Shown: positions 22,720 through 31,498, numbered from the stretch's first letter. The stretch: DNA of 39,991 nucleotides from DATAES01 sp036493595 (GCA_036493595.1 DASXPN010000059.1:1-39991); one strand, 5' to 3'. Numbers and translations are program-made. The notes: generated by a model from the letters alone, not told the origin.

Positions 22720-23592
22720 ATGCCCGTGGCGGAGGTCGACGTCCACATCGAGCTCGTGCGTGGGTTGCTGCGCGAGCAGCATCCCGATCTCGCCGATCTC
22801 GGGTTGACCGAGCTGGCCTCGGGCTGGGACAACGTCCTGCTGCGGCTTGGCGAGGAGCTGATCGTCCGGATGCCCCGTCGTGCGATGGCGGCCGAGTTGG
22901 TCGAGCACGAGCTGCGATGGCTGCCCGAGCTCGCGCCGCGACTCCCGCTCGCGGTGCCGGTGCCGGTGCGGGCGGGACGTCCCGGGCTCGGCTATCCGTG
23001 GTCGTGGAGCGTGGTCCGGTGGCTACCTGGGGAGATGGCCGCGGTCACGCCGCCGCGCGATCCGGCAGCCGCAGCCGCGTCACTCGGTGGCTTCCTCGAC
23101 GCGTTGCATCAACCGGCGCCGCGCGACGCGCCAGCAAATCCGTTCCGGGGAGGGCCGCTCGCGGATCGCGACGAACCCGTCCGGACGCGCGCGGACCAGT
23201 TGCACGACCTGATCGACGCGCCGCGCGTGCTCGCGTGCTGGCGCGAGTTGGTGGACACGCCAGTGAGGGCCCGCGACGCGGTCTGGTTGCACGGTGATCT
23301 CCATCCCGCGAACGTGCTCGTGCATGGCGGCGAGGTGTCTGGAGTCGTCGACTTCGGGGACATCACGGCGGGTGATCCCGCGACCGACCTCGCCATCGGT
23401 TGGTCGATGTTCGACGAACCGGCGCGTACCGAGCTGCGCGACGCGGCCGGCGATGTCGACGACGACACGTGGGTGCGAGCCCGCGGCTGGGCGGTGCATC
23501 TGTCCCTCGCCTACCTGAGCAGCTCGGCGGACAATCCGCTGCTCGCGCGCATCGGACAGCGCATGCTGGCGGCAGCCATCAACACCCCGTGA
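22720..23592 (+). CDS. Aminoglycoside phosphotransferase-family kinase
   Basis: Small-molecule kinase of the APH/protein-kinase-like fold, 290 aa. The catalytic loop is HGDLHPANVLV, followed by the metal-binding VVDFGDITAGDPATDLA; the N-lobe carries LLRLGEELIVRMPRRA with the likely ATP-binding lysine replaced by arginine, as is common in these families. Substrate is unknown: the family includes antibiotic kinases but most chromosomal actinobacterial members act on metabolites. ATG 22720 begins the conserved MPVAEVDVHIELVRGLL; GTG 22705, nine nucleotides after TTGGAT, is an alternative start. The upstream open frame crosses a repeat region and is not protein-like. Monocistronic. Confidence 0.85.
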   Translation: MPVAEVDVHIELVRGLLREQHPDLADLGLTELASGWDNVLLRLGEELIVRMPRRAMAAELVEHELRWLPELAPRLPLAVPVPVRAGRPGLGYPWSWSVVRWLPGEMAAVTPPRDPAAAAASLGGFLDALHQPAPRDAPANPFRGGPLADRDEPVRTRADQLHDLIDAPRVLACWRELVDTPVRARDAVWLHGDLHPANVLVHGGEVSGVVDFGDITAGDPATDLAIGWSMFDEPARTELRDAAGDVDDDTWVRARGWAVHLSLAYLSSSADNPLLARIGQRMLAAAINTP

Positions 23593-23625
23593 TGCACCCG
23601 CGTCGGGCGGGGGAAGCCGTGAGGG

Positions 23626-23943
23626 TTACACGGTGAGGTCGGCGACGGATCCATGCGTACCGACGACGGTGGCGCTCATGGCGACCGGTGGCTCGTCGCA
23701 GCGGTCGGCGACGCCGGCAACGAAGCGCTGGAAGGCGGGCACCTCCCCGAGCGAGACAGATCCTCCGCCCGGCTCCTCGACCATGACGTGGACGAAGGAC
23801 ACCCCGTCTTCGAGCCGGTAGGTGGTGTAGTGGAATCCCGTCGCGCCCATGGCGTGCAGCTCCTCGAACACGTTCTCGACGAGTTGGCGGTTCTCGTCGG
23901 CGTGTTCGGGCTTCGTGCGATAGCGCACGATGATCGTCGGCAT
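23626..23943 (-). CDS. Small alpha-beta-barrel protein (ABM/EthD-like)
   Basis: A 105-aa protein starting MPTIIVRYRTKPEHADENRQ and continuing VENVFEELHAMGATGFHYTT, a pattern of strand, helix, strand typical of dimeric alpha-beta-barrel proteins such as antibiotic biosynthesis monooxygenase-like and EthD-like families. RLEDGVSFVHVMVEEPGG and the helix VPAFQRFVAGVADRCDEPP follow. No catalytic residue can be assigned with confidence. GAGGGAG precedes ATG 23943. It is divergent from the MpaB-like gene; the palindrome at 24026-24054 lies between them and might control both. Confidence 0.75.
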   Translation of the reverse strand: MPTIIVRYRTKPEHADENRQLVENVFEELHAMGATGFHYTTYRLEDGVSFVHVMVEEPGGGSVSLGEVPAFQRFVAGVADRCDEPPVAMSATVVGTHGSVADLTV

Positions 23944-24025
23944 CGCGGTCTCCCTCGTTCGTCTCGAGGTTCGGACGCACCGTCGACGCCGAACTCATCG
24001 GCGGTCGCTGCAAGTATCGGTGCAC

Positions 24026-24054
24026 CAGACTGTTGGCGGATGGCCAATAGTCTG
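24026..24054. promoter_or_regulatory. Palindromic operator upstream of the MpaB-like gene
   Basis: CAGACTGTTGGC (24026-24037) and GCCAATAGTCTG (24043-24054) form a 12-bp inverted repeat with one mismatch and a 5-nt spacer. It lies just upstream of the -10-like TAGGAT, overlapping the -35 region, as expected for a TetR-type repressor site. Its core is shared with the site at 32981-32997. Confidence 0.75.
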
Positions 24055-24065
24055 TCCCCGTCGCG

Positions 24066-24071
24066 TAGGAT
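24066..24071 (+). promoter_or_regulatory. -10-like hexamer of the MpaB-like gene
   Basis: TAGGAT lies 9 nt before ATG 24081; the transcript would have little or no leader. No Shine-Dalgarno sequence is seen. Confidence 0.5.
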
Positions 24072-24080
24072 CGCGGCTGC

Positions 24081-24962
24081 ATGAGCCTCGAGATGTCCTT
24101 CGCAGGCGGGCAGCGGCGGTTGCGCTTCCGCCTTCGTCCACTCCTCGTACCGCCGTCCGCGGAGGGGCTGTTCGACCAGGGTTCGGTCATCCGCCGCGTG
24201 TACGGCGATTCGGTGTGCTCGCTCGGCGCGGGCACTGCATTGTTGCTCCAACTCGCGCATCCGTCAGTCGCAGCCGGAGTGCACGACCATTCCGACTACG
24301 AGAATCGCCCGCTCGACCGATTGTTCGGCACGTTGTTCGCGACATCGACCGTGGTCTTCGGATCTCACGACGAGGTCGAGCGGATCCGCACGGTCATGGC
24401 CGGCGTGCACGAGCGCGTGGTCGGGCCCGCCTACCACGCTCTCGACCCTGAGCTGTTGTGCTGGGTCAACGCCACGCTGTTCGCGACTGCGGTGCAGCTC
24501 TACGAACGGCTGATCCACCCCCTGTCGGCGGCGGAGTTGGACGACTTCGCTCGCGACTCGCGCCGCGTGGCCGAGGTGTTCGGTTGTCCGATCGAGGCGC
24601 AGCCCGCGTCGTGGCCGGCGTTCGAGTCCTACTGGCGCGACACCGTTGCCGAGTTGTCGGTGAGCGACACCGCGCGCGCCGTCGCAACCTCGCTCTTGTC
24701 GGGACGCGGGCTTCCGCTTCGGCCCATGTGGTTGCCATCGCTCAGCGCGGCACGCGCGGTGACCGCGGCGACGTTGCCCCCGAGGATCCGCCGGCAGTAC
24801 GGGCTGCCGTGGCGCCGCGTCGACAGAGCGATCGCGACGACCGTGCTCGGCACTGCTAGCGCGGTGCTGCCCCGCCTGCCCGATCGCTGGCGTCAGCTCG
24901 GCCCCGAACTGATGCGCGCGCCGCGGAACTCCCACGGCGCGTCGAGCTCGGTCGCGGCGTGA
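24081..24962 (+). CDS. MpaB-like oxygenase (DUF2236 family)
   Basis: 293-aa member of the DUF2236/MpaB/rubber-oxygenase group, several of which are haem-b proteins that cleave or oxidise hydrophobic chains. Family features are GLFDQGSVIRRVYGDSVCSL, the helix GTALLLQLAHPSVAAGV with H60, a second histidine H68 (VHDHSDY), RLFGTLFATSTVVFGS, VHERVVGPAYHALDPELLCW and the LIHPLSAAELD segment. Which histidines bind haem here cannot be settled. ATG 24081 follows TAGGAT by 9 nt. The operator at 24026-24054 precedes it. Its 3' end overlaps the convergent TetR gene by 107 nt. Substrate unknown; the shared operator links it to the FAD operon at 33 kb. Confidence 0.85.
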   Translation: MSLEMSFAGGQRRLRFRLRPLLVPPSAEGLFDQGSVIRRVYGDSVCSLGAGTALLLQLAHPSVAAGVHDHSDYENRPLDRLFGTLFATSTVVFGSHDEVERIRTVMAGVHERVVGPAYHALDPELLCWVNATLFATAVQLYERLIHPLSAAELDDFARDSRRVAEVFGCPIEAQPASWPAFESYWRDTVAELSVSDTARAVATSLLSGRGLPLRPMWLPSLSAARAVTAATLPPRIRRQYGLPWRRVDRAIATTVLGTASAVLPRLPDRWRQLGPELMRAPRNSHGASSSVAA

Positions 24963-25623
24963 GCGACGCGACTCCCGCCGCCGCGGTTGACGCGAGCGTG
25001 TCGTCCGCCTCCAACACCTGAGGCAGCACCTCGCGGACGATGAGCGGCATGACACCGAGAAGCAGCGCCCGAACCTGAGCGCGGCTCAACCGCCCTCGCT
25101 CGAGCCACTCCCGCGTGGCCTCCTGCGCGAGCCCGCCGTACGAGCGCACGACGGCGCGCAGCGCGGGTGACGCGTGTTCGCCATCGAGTTGCAGCGCTTG
25201 CAGGACCCGCTCGACCACCATCTCGCTGGCTTCGTCCAGCACGGCACGCAGCTCGGGGTCATGTCCGCTCTCGCCGGCGCGGACGGCGTTGAGCCACGGC
25301 TCGCGGTTCTCCTCCATCAAGTCGAGCCACGCGTCGACGCTGCGTCCCCAGATCTCGGGTCGACCGTGTGCGTCGTCGCCGCTCGTTGCGACCGGGAGTG
25401 TCGGCAGGCGCAACATGTCCCGCGCCACTTCCAGGTAAAGGTCGTGCTTCGAGCCGAAGTAGTAGTTCAGGAGTCCGCGCGCCACGCCCGCTTCGTCGGC
25501 GATGTCCTTGGTCGACACCGCGGAGTACCGGCGTCGAGAGAACAGCTTGCGCGCCGCCTCGAGGATCTGCGCTCGACGCTCGTCGCGCTCCATCCGGCTC
25601 CACCGGGGGGAGGCGTCAGTCAT
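24856..25623 (-). CDS. TetR-family transcriptional regulator
   Basis: 255-aa dimeric repressor. The N-terminal helix-turn-helix spans about residues 15-62: AQILEAARKLFSRRRYSAVS, recognition helix VARGLLNYYFGSKHDLYLEV. The ligand domain follows to about residue 210, with HDPELRAVLDEASEMVVERV and an SRAQVRALLLGVMPLIVREV helix. The last 35 residues are low-complexity Arg/Ala/Ser and are encoded over the end of the MpaB-like gene. ATG 25623 is preceded, 8 nt away, by TAGCAT, so a leaderless start is likely; TTG 25632 is less likely. It is the best candidate to bind the palindromes at 24026 and 32981 (inference). Confidence 0.9.
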   Translation of the reverse strand: MTDASPRWSRMERDERRAQILEAARKLFSRRRYSAVSTKDIADEAGVARGLLNYYFGSKHDLYLEVARDMLRLPTLPVATSGDDAHGRPEIWGRSVDAWLDLMEENREPWLNAVRAGESGHDPELRAVLDEASEMVVERVLQALQLDGEHASPALRAVVRSYGGLAQEATREWLERGRLSRAQVRALLLGVMPLIVREVLPQVLEADDTLASTAAAGVASLTPRPSSTRRGSSAARASVRGRADASDRAGGAAPR

Positions 25624-25631
25624 CGTGCGCA

Positions 25632-25637
25632 ATGCTA
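25632..25637 (-). promoter_or_regulatory. -10-like hexamer of the TetR gene
   Basis: TAGCAT on the minus strand, 8 nt before ATG 25623. It overlaps the stop region of the fused ATPase gene at 25635, so the TetR promoter sits at the end of the transporter operon. Confidence 0.4.
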
Positions 25638-27311
25638 GGACGAGGCACTCGCGGCCAGCGCGCCCGAGCGGTTGATCGCGCTGTCGTCCGTACCGAGATA
25701 CGACTCGATCACGCGAGGATGGTTCAGCACCTCGGTCGGGGTGCCCTGGGCAATCACGCCGCCGAGCTCGAGGGCGTACATCTCGTCGCAGATGGCGGAC
25801 AGCAACGGCATGTCGTGCTCGATCACGAGGATCGACGCGCCCGTGAACGCTTGGACTCGTTGCAGCAATGGACCGAGCGCTTCGGTCTCGCGCTGCGCCA
25901 CGCCTCCCGAGGGTTCGTCGAGCACGATCACAGCCGGATCGGACGCGAGGAGGCAGGCCAGCTCGACGATGCGGCGGGTACCGGTCGACAGCTCGCCGGT
26001 GAGCTTCTCCCGGAACGCGTGGAGACTCATGAGCTCGATGAGGAGGTCGACCTTCTCGGCCGTGTCCTTCTCGCTCTCCATCGAACCGGGTTGACCGAGA
26101 GCAGCCGCGGCCATGCTGCGAGTCAGCATCCGTCGTTCACGGGCGACCGCCAGCGTTTCCGCGGTCGTGAGTGACGGGAAGAGCCGAGCTTCCTGGAATG
26201 AGCGGCCGAGACCGAGCGCGGCGCGTTGGTCGGGACGAAGCTCGGTGATGTCAGTGTCGCGCAACTTGATGCGACCCTCGTCGACTCGCAGGAAGCCGGA
26301 CACGCAGTCGAACAACGTCGTCTTGCCGGCACCGTTCTGACCGATGAGCCCGAGGATCTGCCCCTCCCGCAACTCGAGATCGACGTGGTCGACCGCGGTC
26401 ACACCGCCGAAGCGCTTCGTCACGCTCTGGCAGCTGAGGATCACCGGCGCGTCGTCGGGGGGCGCCTCGCGAAGGATCTCGACCTCGACCTTCGGCTCCG
26501 CTTTGAGCGGGGTACGCCTTCGCCGGGGCTTGCCCGATGCCGTCTTGGCGGCGGGTGCGGGCTCCGGCGCCTTCGCGGCCGCAGGCGCTCCTGCACCCTG
26601 GATGAACACCGACCGCAGCACGTCTGGGCGTTCGAGCAGCTCGCTCGTCGGCCCTGTGAAGCGGAACTCGCCCTTCTCCATGAACACCGCTCGTTCGGCG
26701 AGCCGCAGCGCGACGTTCACCGACTGCTCGACCACCACGATGGTGAGCCCCGTCGCGTGGATCTGGTGGACGATGTCGATGAGCTGGCCCACGATCGTCG
26801 GCGCCAAGCCGAGGGACAGCTCGTCGATCAGCAGCAGTTGCGGATCAGGGATGAGCGCCTGGCTCACGGCCAGCATCTGCTGCTCGCCACCGGACAGGTT
26901 GCCGGCCATCTGGTTGATCCGTTCCGCAAGGCGCGGGAACAGTTCGAGCACCCGATCTTCAGCGGCGGCGACGGCCGCGGAGTCCTTGCGCTTCAGCCAG
27001 CAGGCGAGACGAAGGTTCTCGCGCACGCTCAGCGTGGGGAACACGCTGCGGCCACCGGGCATCATCACGACACCGCGCTCGGCGATGACGTTCGTCGGCA
27101 GGCCGGTGATGTCGTCGCCGTCGAAGATCACCGACCCGCGCGTCGGCGGCAGCAGCCCGGTGATCGCCTTGAACAGTGTCGACTTCCCCGCGCCGTTGGT
27201 GCCGAGCAGCGAGACGATCTCGCCGTCGTCGATCGTGAGGTTGAGCCCGAACAGGATCTGGACGGGACCGTAGGCGGCGTCGAGCGACTTGACCTCGAGC
27301 AGTGGAGTCAC
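25635..27311 (-). CDS. Fused branched-chain amino acid-type ABC ATPase (LivF-LivG)
   Basis: 558-aa protein containing two complete ABC ATPases. Residues 1-240 resemble LivF: Walker A GTNGAGKST (37-45), signature LSGGEQQ (139-145), LLIDELSLGLAP (160-171). A linker rich in Ala/Pro/Lys/Arg (about 240-285) leads to a LivG-like half (288-545): Walker A GQNGAGKTT (324-332), signature LSTGTRRIVELA (441-452) and VIVLDEPSGGVAQ (461-473). The second signature has ST in place of SG, as in many LivG proteins. Normally these are separate genes. GTG 27311 overlaps the permease stop by GTGA; the long open frame upstream is only the shadow of the permease gene. Confidence 0.92.
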   Translation of the reverse strand: MTPLLEVKSLDAAYGPVQILFGLNLTIDDGEIVSLLGTNGAGKSTLFKAITGLLPPTRGSVIFDGDDITGLPTNVIAERGVVMMPGGRSVFPTLSVRENLRLACWLKRKDSAAVAAAEDRVLELFPRLAERINQMAGNLSGGEQQMLAVSQALIPDPQLLLIDELSLGLAPTIVGQLIDIVHQIHATGLTIVVVEQSVNVALRLAERAVFMEKGEFRFTGPTSELLERPDVLRSVFIQGAGAPAAAKAPEPAPAAKTASGKPRRRRTPLKAEPKVEVEILREAPPDDAPVILSCQSVTKRFGGVTAVDHVDLELREGQILGLIGQNGAGKTTLFDCVSGFLRVDEGRIKLRDTDITELRPDQRAALGLGRSFQEARLFPSLTTAETLAVARERRMLTRSMAAAALGQPGSMESEKDTAEKVDLLIELMSLHAFREKLTGELSTGTRRIVELACLLASDPAVIVLDEPSGGVAQRETEALGPLLQRVQAFTGASILVIEHDMPLLSAICDEMYALELGGVIAQGTPTEVLNHPRVIESYLGTDDSAINRSGALAASASS

Positions 27312-29467
27312 GAGAGCGCCCCGCTGATGACCTCTGTCTCGTCCTCGGGACGGTCGGCGTCGTCGTCCTTGCCCGCGTGCTCGTCTTCTTCGACGCGCCG
27401 GTCGGCGACGAGGCTCGGCACGAGGATGCCGCGCCGTTCGGCAACCCATCGCAGGTAGCGGTCGCGCTGGCGATGCACGAACTGCCAGAGCCCGCCGGGG
27501 AGGAAGTAGAGGATGAACAGGAGACCGCCGCCGGTGAGTCCCAACCGCAAGATGACCGCGGCGCTGCCGGCTGCGTACTTCGCCAGCGCGAAGTCGAGCA
27601 GTCGGAAGAGGGACACACCGGCGATGCTTCCCGCCACCGATCCGAGACCGCCGATGACAGCGAACGAGAACACGTCGATCGACATGTCGGGTTTGAACGT
27701 GCCTTGGCCGGCGCCACCCAAGGTGGTGACGTACAGCGCGCCGGCCAGCCCGGCGATGCAACCGGCGAGCACGAAGGTCTGCAACTTCACTCGTGTGGTC
27801 GGTACGGCGAGTGCGGCGGCGGCGCGCTCGTTGTCCCGCGTGCCGACGACGACCCGTCCGGCCCGCGAGCGACGGACGGCGCGGACCACGATGACGGCCA
27901 GGCCGAGGGCGGCGAGGCAGGCGAAGAACATGGTCGATTGCTTGTCGAGGTCGAATCGTTTCCACAGCACCGGCCGCACGATCCGATCCGGCACGAGGTT
28001 CGGGAAGTTGACCGGGTTGAGGAAGTACGAGTCGAGCGCCACTGCGAACGCGATGGTCGTCACCGCGAGGTAGAGCCCGCGAATGCGCAGCGCCGGCAAC
28101 CCGATGAGGACCGACACGACGGCGCCAACTGCGATCGCGGCGATCGTCGCGACGAAGAAGTCGACGTTCCACCGCAACATCAATTCGCCGGCGGTCATCG
28201 CCCCCACGCCGACGATCCCGAACTGACCGAGGCTGATGTTGCCTCCCCAACCCGTGAGGACGACGAGCGACACCGCCACCAGTCCCCACACCACTGCGAA
28301 GCTCATCGACACGACCGTGCTCGGCTCCGCGGTCACCGCGAGGTACAACAGCAAGAACGCCAGCAACCCCGAGATGCCGATGCGGGCGGCACGCACTTCC
28401 GGCACCTTGCGCAGCACTTCGGGGATCGGCTTCAGGTTGCCGGCACCGTCCCAACTGCTCTCGTCGGTCTCGGCGCGCGTGACCGTGTGTCGCCGCAACA
28501 GCAGCGCACCCAGGATGACCAGCAGGAACGTGACGTCGAAGATCGACTCGGCGGTGACGTTCCAACGGATCGTCCACTCGGCGATGCCGAGGCCGATGCC
28601 GGCCCAGAGCGCAACCGGGAAGGACTGGAAGCGGGCGATCACCGCGACCGCCAATCCCGGCAGGATGGCGGTCGCGCTCAGACCGGGGTCGGGGGTGATG
28701 CCGGTGAAGGGCACGCGGGTGATGTAGGTGATGGCGGCGAGGCCGCCGGCGACAGCCCACACGATTGTCTGCAACCGGCGGACGGGCACGCCGAGCAACA
28801 GCGCGCGGTCCTCGTTCTCGGCCGCGGCCCGCACCGCTCGACCGGCGTTGGTACGCATCAGGAACCAACCGAGGGCGGCGAGCACAACCGGCGCGACCGC
28901 GAGCAGGAAGATGTGATCACCGCGCAACGGGTAGGGGCGGATGAACACACTTCCGCTGAGCGGTGTGTCGATGTTGCCGACCAACGCGTCGGTCCCGAGC
29001 GTCACACCGATCGCGAGGCCCATCGCACCCAGGATCTGCGCGAGCCCGATGGTCGCCACCGTCAGCACGAGCCGTGACGACTTCGCGAAGCGACGGATGA
29101 CGAGCACTTCGATGGCTGCACCCGTCAAGACGCCGGCGAGCACGCCTGCGGCGATGGCGACCCAGTAGTTCACGCCCTTCGCGACGAACAGACCGACGGT
29201 GAGCGCACCCGGCATGGCTCCCATCGCGCCGCAGGCGAAGTTCACGATGCGCGTCGTGCGGTAGATGAGGATGAGCCCCATTGCCAGCAGCGCGTACGAG
29301 GTGCCGTAGACGATGCCTTGCACGACGACACCGAACGGCAGCCAGTCGCGCATCGGTGATCCGCTCGGAATGCTGAACAACAAGTACGCGGCGACGGCGC
29401 CGATCACGACCTGTGTCGTGCGGTCGGCCCGCAGTCGCTCCATCGTGCGTTCCATGGTGGCGGTCAT
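27308..29467 (-). CDS. Fused branched-chain amino acid-type ABC permease (LivH-LivM)
   Basis: 719-aa membrane protein joining two permeases. Residues 1-330 are LivH-like (GIVYGTSYALLAMGLILIYR, the FACGAMGAMPGA segment, AAAENEDRALLLGVPVRRLQ); residues 365-690 are LivM-like (VVLTGWGGNISLGQFGIVGV, RGLYLAVTTIAFAVALDSYF, GTRDNERAAAALAVPTTRVK). Both EAA-type cytoplasmic loops for ATPase contact are present. Sixteen or more hydrophobic segments are expected. The C-terminal tail after 690 is acidic. It starts by ATGA overlap with the preceding small gene and ends by GTGA overlap with the fused ATPase. Substrates of such systems range from amino acids to urea, amides or short acids; this one is not known. 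Confidence 0.92.
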   Translation of the reverse strand: MTATMERTMERLRADRTTQVVIGAVAAYLLFSIPSGSPMRDWLPFGVVVQGIVYGTSYALLAMGLILIYRTTRIVNFACGAMGAMPGALTVGLFVAKGVNYWVAIAAGVLAGVLTGAAIEVLVIRRFAKSSRLVLTVATIGLAQILGAMGLAIGVTLGTDALVGNIDTPLSGSVFIRPYPLRGDHIFLLAVAPVVLAALGWFLMRTNAGRAVRAAAENEDRALLLGVPVRRLQTIVWAVAGGLAAITYITRVPFTGITPDPGLSATAILPGLAVAVIARFQSFPVALWAGIGLGIAEWTIRWNVTAESIFDVTFLLVILGALLLRRHTVTRAETDESSWDGAGNLKPIPEVLRKVPEVRAARIGISGLLAFLLLYLAVTAEPSTVVSMSFAVVWGLVAVSLVVLTGWGGNISLGQFGIVGVGAMTAGELMLRWNVDFFVATIAAIAVGAVVSVLIGLPALRIRGLYLAVTTIAFAVALDSYFLNPVNFPNLVPDRIVRPVLWKRFDLDKQSTMFFACLAALGLAVIVVRAVRRSRAGRVVVGTRDNERAAAALAVPTTRVKLQTFVLAGCIAGLAGALYVTTLGGAGQGTFKPDMSIDVFSFAVIGGLGSVAGSIAGVSLFRLLDFALAKYAAGSAAVILRLGLTGGGLLFILYFLPGGLWQFVHRQRDRYLRWVAERRGILVPSLVADRRVEEDEHAGKDDDADRPEDETEVISGALS

Positions 29468-29835
29468 GGCGCGGCAGTCGTCGTGGGGGCGGCGGGTGCG
29501 GTGGTGGCGGATGCGCCGGGCGGTGCCGTCGTCGTCGTCGACGACGGGGCCGCGGGCGCCGGTGTCGACACAGGGCGGTCGACGATGTGCTCGGGGGCGA
29601 CGCTCGGCGCGATCACCAGCATGAGTACAAAGAGAGCGGCGCCGGCGACCAACGTGCCGAACCCTCGGAACAGCAACTTCATCGGTGGCTGCGTTCGCAA
29701 CCGCGCGATCACATCGGTTGCGCTCCGCTGGTCGCCCTCGCCGGATGTGTTCGGGGCGGGGCTACTGCCGTTGCTGCTCGGCGCGGGGCTACTGCCGTTG
29801 CTACTTGTCGGCGACGGCTCGCTACTGCGACTCAC
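29464..29835 (-). CDS. Small membrane protein of the transporter operon
   Basis: 123-aa protein with one membrane segment (about residues 55-78, FRGFGTLVAGAALFVLMLVI) between two disordered parts: an N-terminal Ser/Pro/Asn/Gly-rich tail containing two copies of SSNGSSPAP, and a C-terminal Thr/Ala/Pro-rich tail (STTTTAPPGASATTAPAAPT). The Thr/Pro-rich end would sit outside the membrane. GTG 29835 lies 4 nt after the stop of the binding protein and gives a sensible N-terminus. It is translated between the binding protein and the permease, so it may be an accessory subunit of the importer; no family is recognised. Confidence 0.7.
   Translation of the reverse strand: MSRSSEPSPTSSNGSSPAPSSNGSSPAPNTSGEGDQRSATDVIARLRTQPPMKLLFRGFGTLVAGAALFVLMLVIAPSVAPEHIVDRPVSTPAPAAPSSTTTTAPPGASATTAPAAPTTTAAP
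29757..29802. repeat. 27-bp direct repeat inside the small membrane protein gene
   Basis: CGGGGCTACTGCCGTTGCT occurs at 29757-29775 and 29784-29802, giving an exact 19-bp match at a 27-nt period. It encodes the duplicated SSNGSSPAP unit in the N-terminal tail, so copy number can change without frameshift. Confidence 0.75.
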
Positions 29836-29839
29836 TCTT

Positions 29840-31498
29840 TCACCCACCTTGGAACCACGGTGCCGGCCCGCTGGGTGCATTCGACGCGGTGTACCGCGCG
29901 CCGCCGTTCAGTTGCACCCACGCTCCCGGTTTGTTGTTCTGCCCGGACACCTTGTTCGGATCCCACCAGATCTCCCGGAAGTCGTCGGTGGTCGTGTAGT
30001 CGCCCTCGGCGAAGTGCCAAAGACCGCGCGGTCCGGACGCCGCCGGGTAGGCGAACATGCCGGCCTCGAAGGTCGAGGGGTTGAGATTCGGGCCGGCCAT
30101 CTGGAGGCCGATCGACATCTGGTAGAGCTGGTAATAGAGCTCCTCGACCCCGAACGCCGGCTCGTCGTCGGGCCGCATCTGCTTGAAGGCGGCGTAGGGG
30201 AACGACGCACCTTCGGGCTCGGACTCTGCGTTGTACGCGATGCCGAACGCGTGCGCCCACTGGGTCGGGTCCATCAACTGGCTCACGATGTCCTGGTCGA
30301 CGAACGCGAGACCTGCGGTCGCCCACTCGGGCTGATAGTCCTGCTCGTTGGCCTTCGGCACGAGCCCGAGGGCGAGCATCACCGGGTCACAACCACACAG
30401 CACGGTCGTGACGCCCGCGTCCTTCAGCTGGGCGATGATGTTCGACGCCTGATTCGGCATCGACGACGTGTCGAGCTTGTACTTCAGGTTGATCTTCGGG
30501 ACGATGCCCGCCTTGCCGAGCAATTCCGTGTACCGGTTGACCGACTCCTGGTACTCCTGGTTCTCAGGGGCGACGATGCCGAAGACGCGCGGCTTGCCCT
30601 TGAGCGCGGCTCCCGCATAGTCGGCCGTCGATCCGGCCGGCATCCGTCCGATGGTGTCGGCCGACGAGGACTCCACGACGTTGGTGCCGTCCGGGAACGT
30701 GCTCCACGAGAACGGCCGCCGTTGCACGAACCAGTCGCGCGATGGATATGGCGCACCGAAGTTGACGACGCCTTGCTGGAAGAGCGCATCGGCATAGGGG
30801 AGCGTGATGCCGCTGATGTCGGCGAACGCGCCGATCTCCTGGCTCACCTTCACTGCGTCGGCGAGCGCTTGTTCCTTGCCGCCGTCGAGCAACTCCGTGG
30901 CACCGTTGCCCTGCCCCTTGTAGAAGACGATCTTGATCTTGCGGCCGTAGAAGTTGAAGCGAGTCGAGAAGTAGTCGGCCAAGGCGAGGATGGTGTTCTC
31001 GACCGCTTGCGGCGACGAGATCACCTGCTGACCGGAGAGCTGGGCGAAGATCTCACCCGCGGTTGGGCCTTCGAGCTCGCGCACGGCGACGGTGATGTCG
31101 GTTCCCGTGACGCCGCGATAGGTGGCCCCGCCGTTGTCGCCGCTGAACGTCACACACGGCGGTGAGTACGGGTCGCCGGGTACCTGCTTCGCGCGATCGG
31201 GACATGGCTGCACACCCCCGGTCGCGGCTGCTCCCTGGGCGCCGGCCGCCGCTCCGGGTTGACCGGCCGTTGCTTGCGCGGCCGTCGCGCCGGCCGCTGC
31301 GCCACCGGAGACGGGGATTCCGGTCGTGATGGCATTGCGGTTGATCGGCGCGGCGCTCAGGTCGTGGCGGCGAGTCGTTGGCTGCACGGCGGCGACGACG
31401 AGGACGAACACGATTGCTGCGACGACGAGCGGACCGTACGCGCGTGTGATCAGTGACGCCGAAGGATCACCGTGAACCATCCTCGACAACTTGCTCAC
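29840..31498 (-). CDS. Membrane-anchored substrate-binding protein (Liv-type)
   Basis: 552-aa binding protein of the periplasmic-binding-protein type I fold (LivK/Leu-Ile-Val family). It lacks a lipobox; an N-terminal helix (about residues 20-40, YGPLVVAAIVFVLVVAAVQP) serves as anchor, followed by an Ala/Gly-rich spacer. The receptor begins near GVTGTDITVAVRELEGPTAG and includes the GAFADISGITLPYADALFQQ and VNRYTELLGKAGIVPKINLK segments. Cysteines occur in pairs near the spacer (C138, C154 roughly) and in VLCGCDP. GTG 31498 overlaps the stop of the exported protein by GTGA; ATG 31480 is possible. Ligand unknown. Confidence 0.82.
   Translation of the reverse strand: MSKLSRMVHGDPSASLITRAYGPLVVAAIVFVLVVAAVQPTTRRHDLSAAPINRNAITTGIPVSGGAAAGATAAQATAGQPGAAAGAQGAAATGGVQPCPDRAKQVPGDPYSPPCVTFSGDNGGATYRGVTGTDITVAVRELEGPTAGEIFAQLSGQQVISSPQAVENTILALADYFSTRFNFYGRKIKIVFYKGQGNGATELLDGGKEQALADAVKVSQEIGAFADISGITLPYADALFQQGVVNFGAPYPSRDWFVQRRPFSWSTFPDGTNVVESSSADTIGRMPAGSTADYAGAALKGKPRVFGIVAPENQEYQESVNRYTELLGKAGIVPKINLKYKLDTSSMPNQASNIIAQLKDAGVTTVLCGCDPVMLALGLVPKANEQDYQPEWATAGLAFVDQDIVSQLMDPTQWAHAFGIAYNAESEPEGASFPYAAFKQMRPDDEPAFGVEELYYQLYQMSIGLQMAGPNLNPSTFEAGMFAYPAASGPRGLWHFAEGDYTTTDDFREIWWDPNKVSGQNNKPGAWVQLNGGARYTASNAPSGPAPWFQGG

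Noticed and set aside
27312..28868. Long open minus-strand frame upstream of the fused ATPase, giving a 1077-codon reading frame in total.
   Set aside because: Its translation is Arg/Gly/His-rich and unlike any protein, and it lies wholly over the fused permease gene in another frame. The true start is the GTG at 27311.
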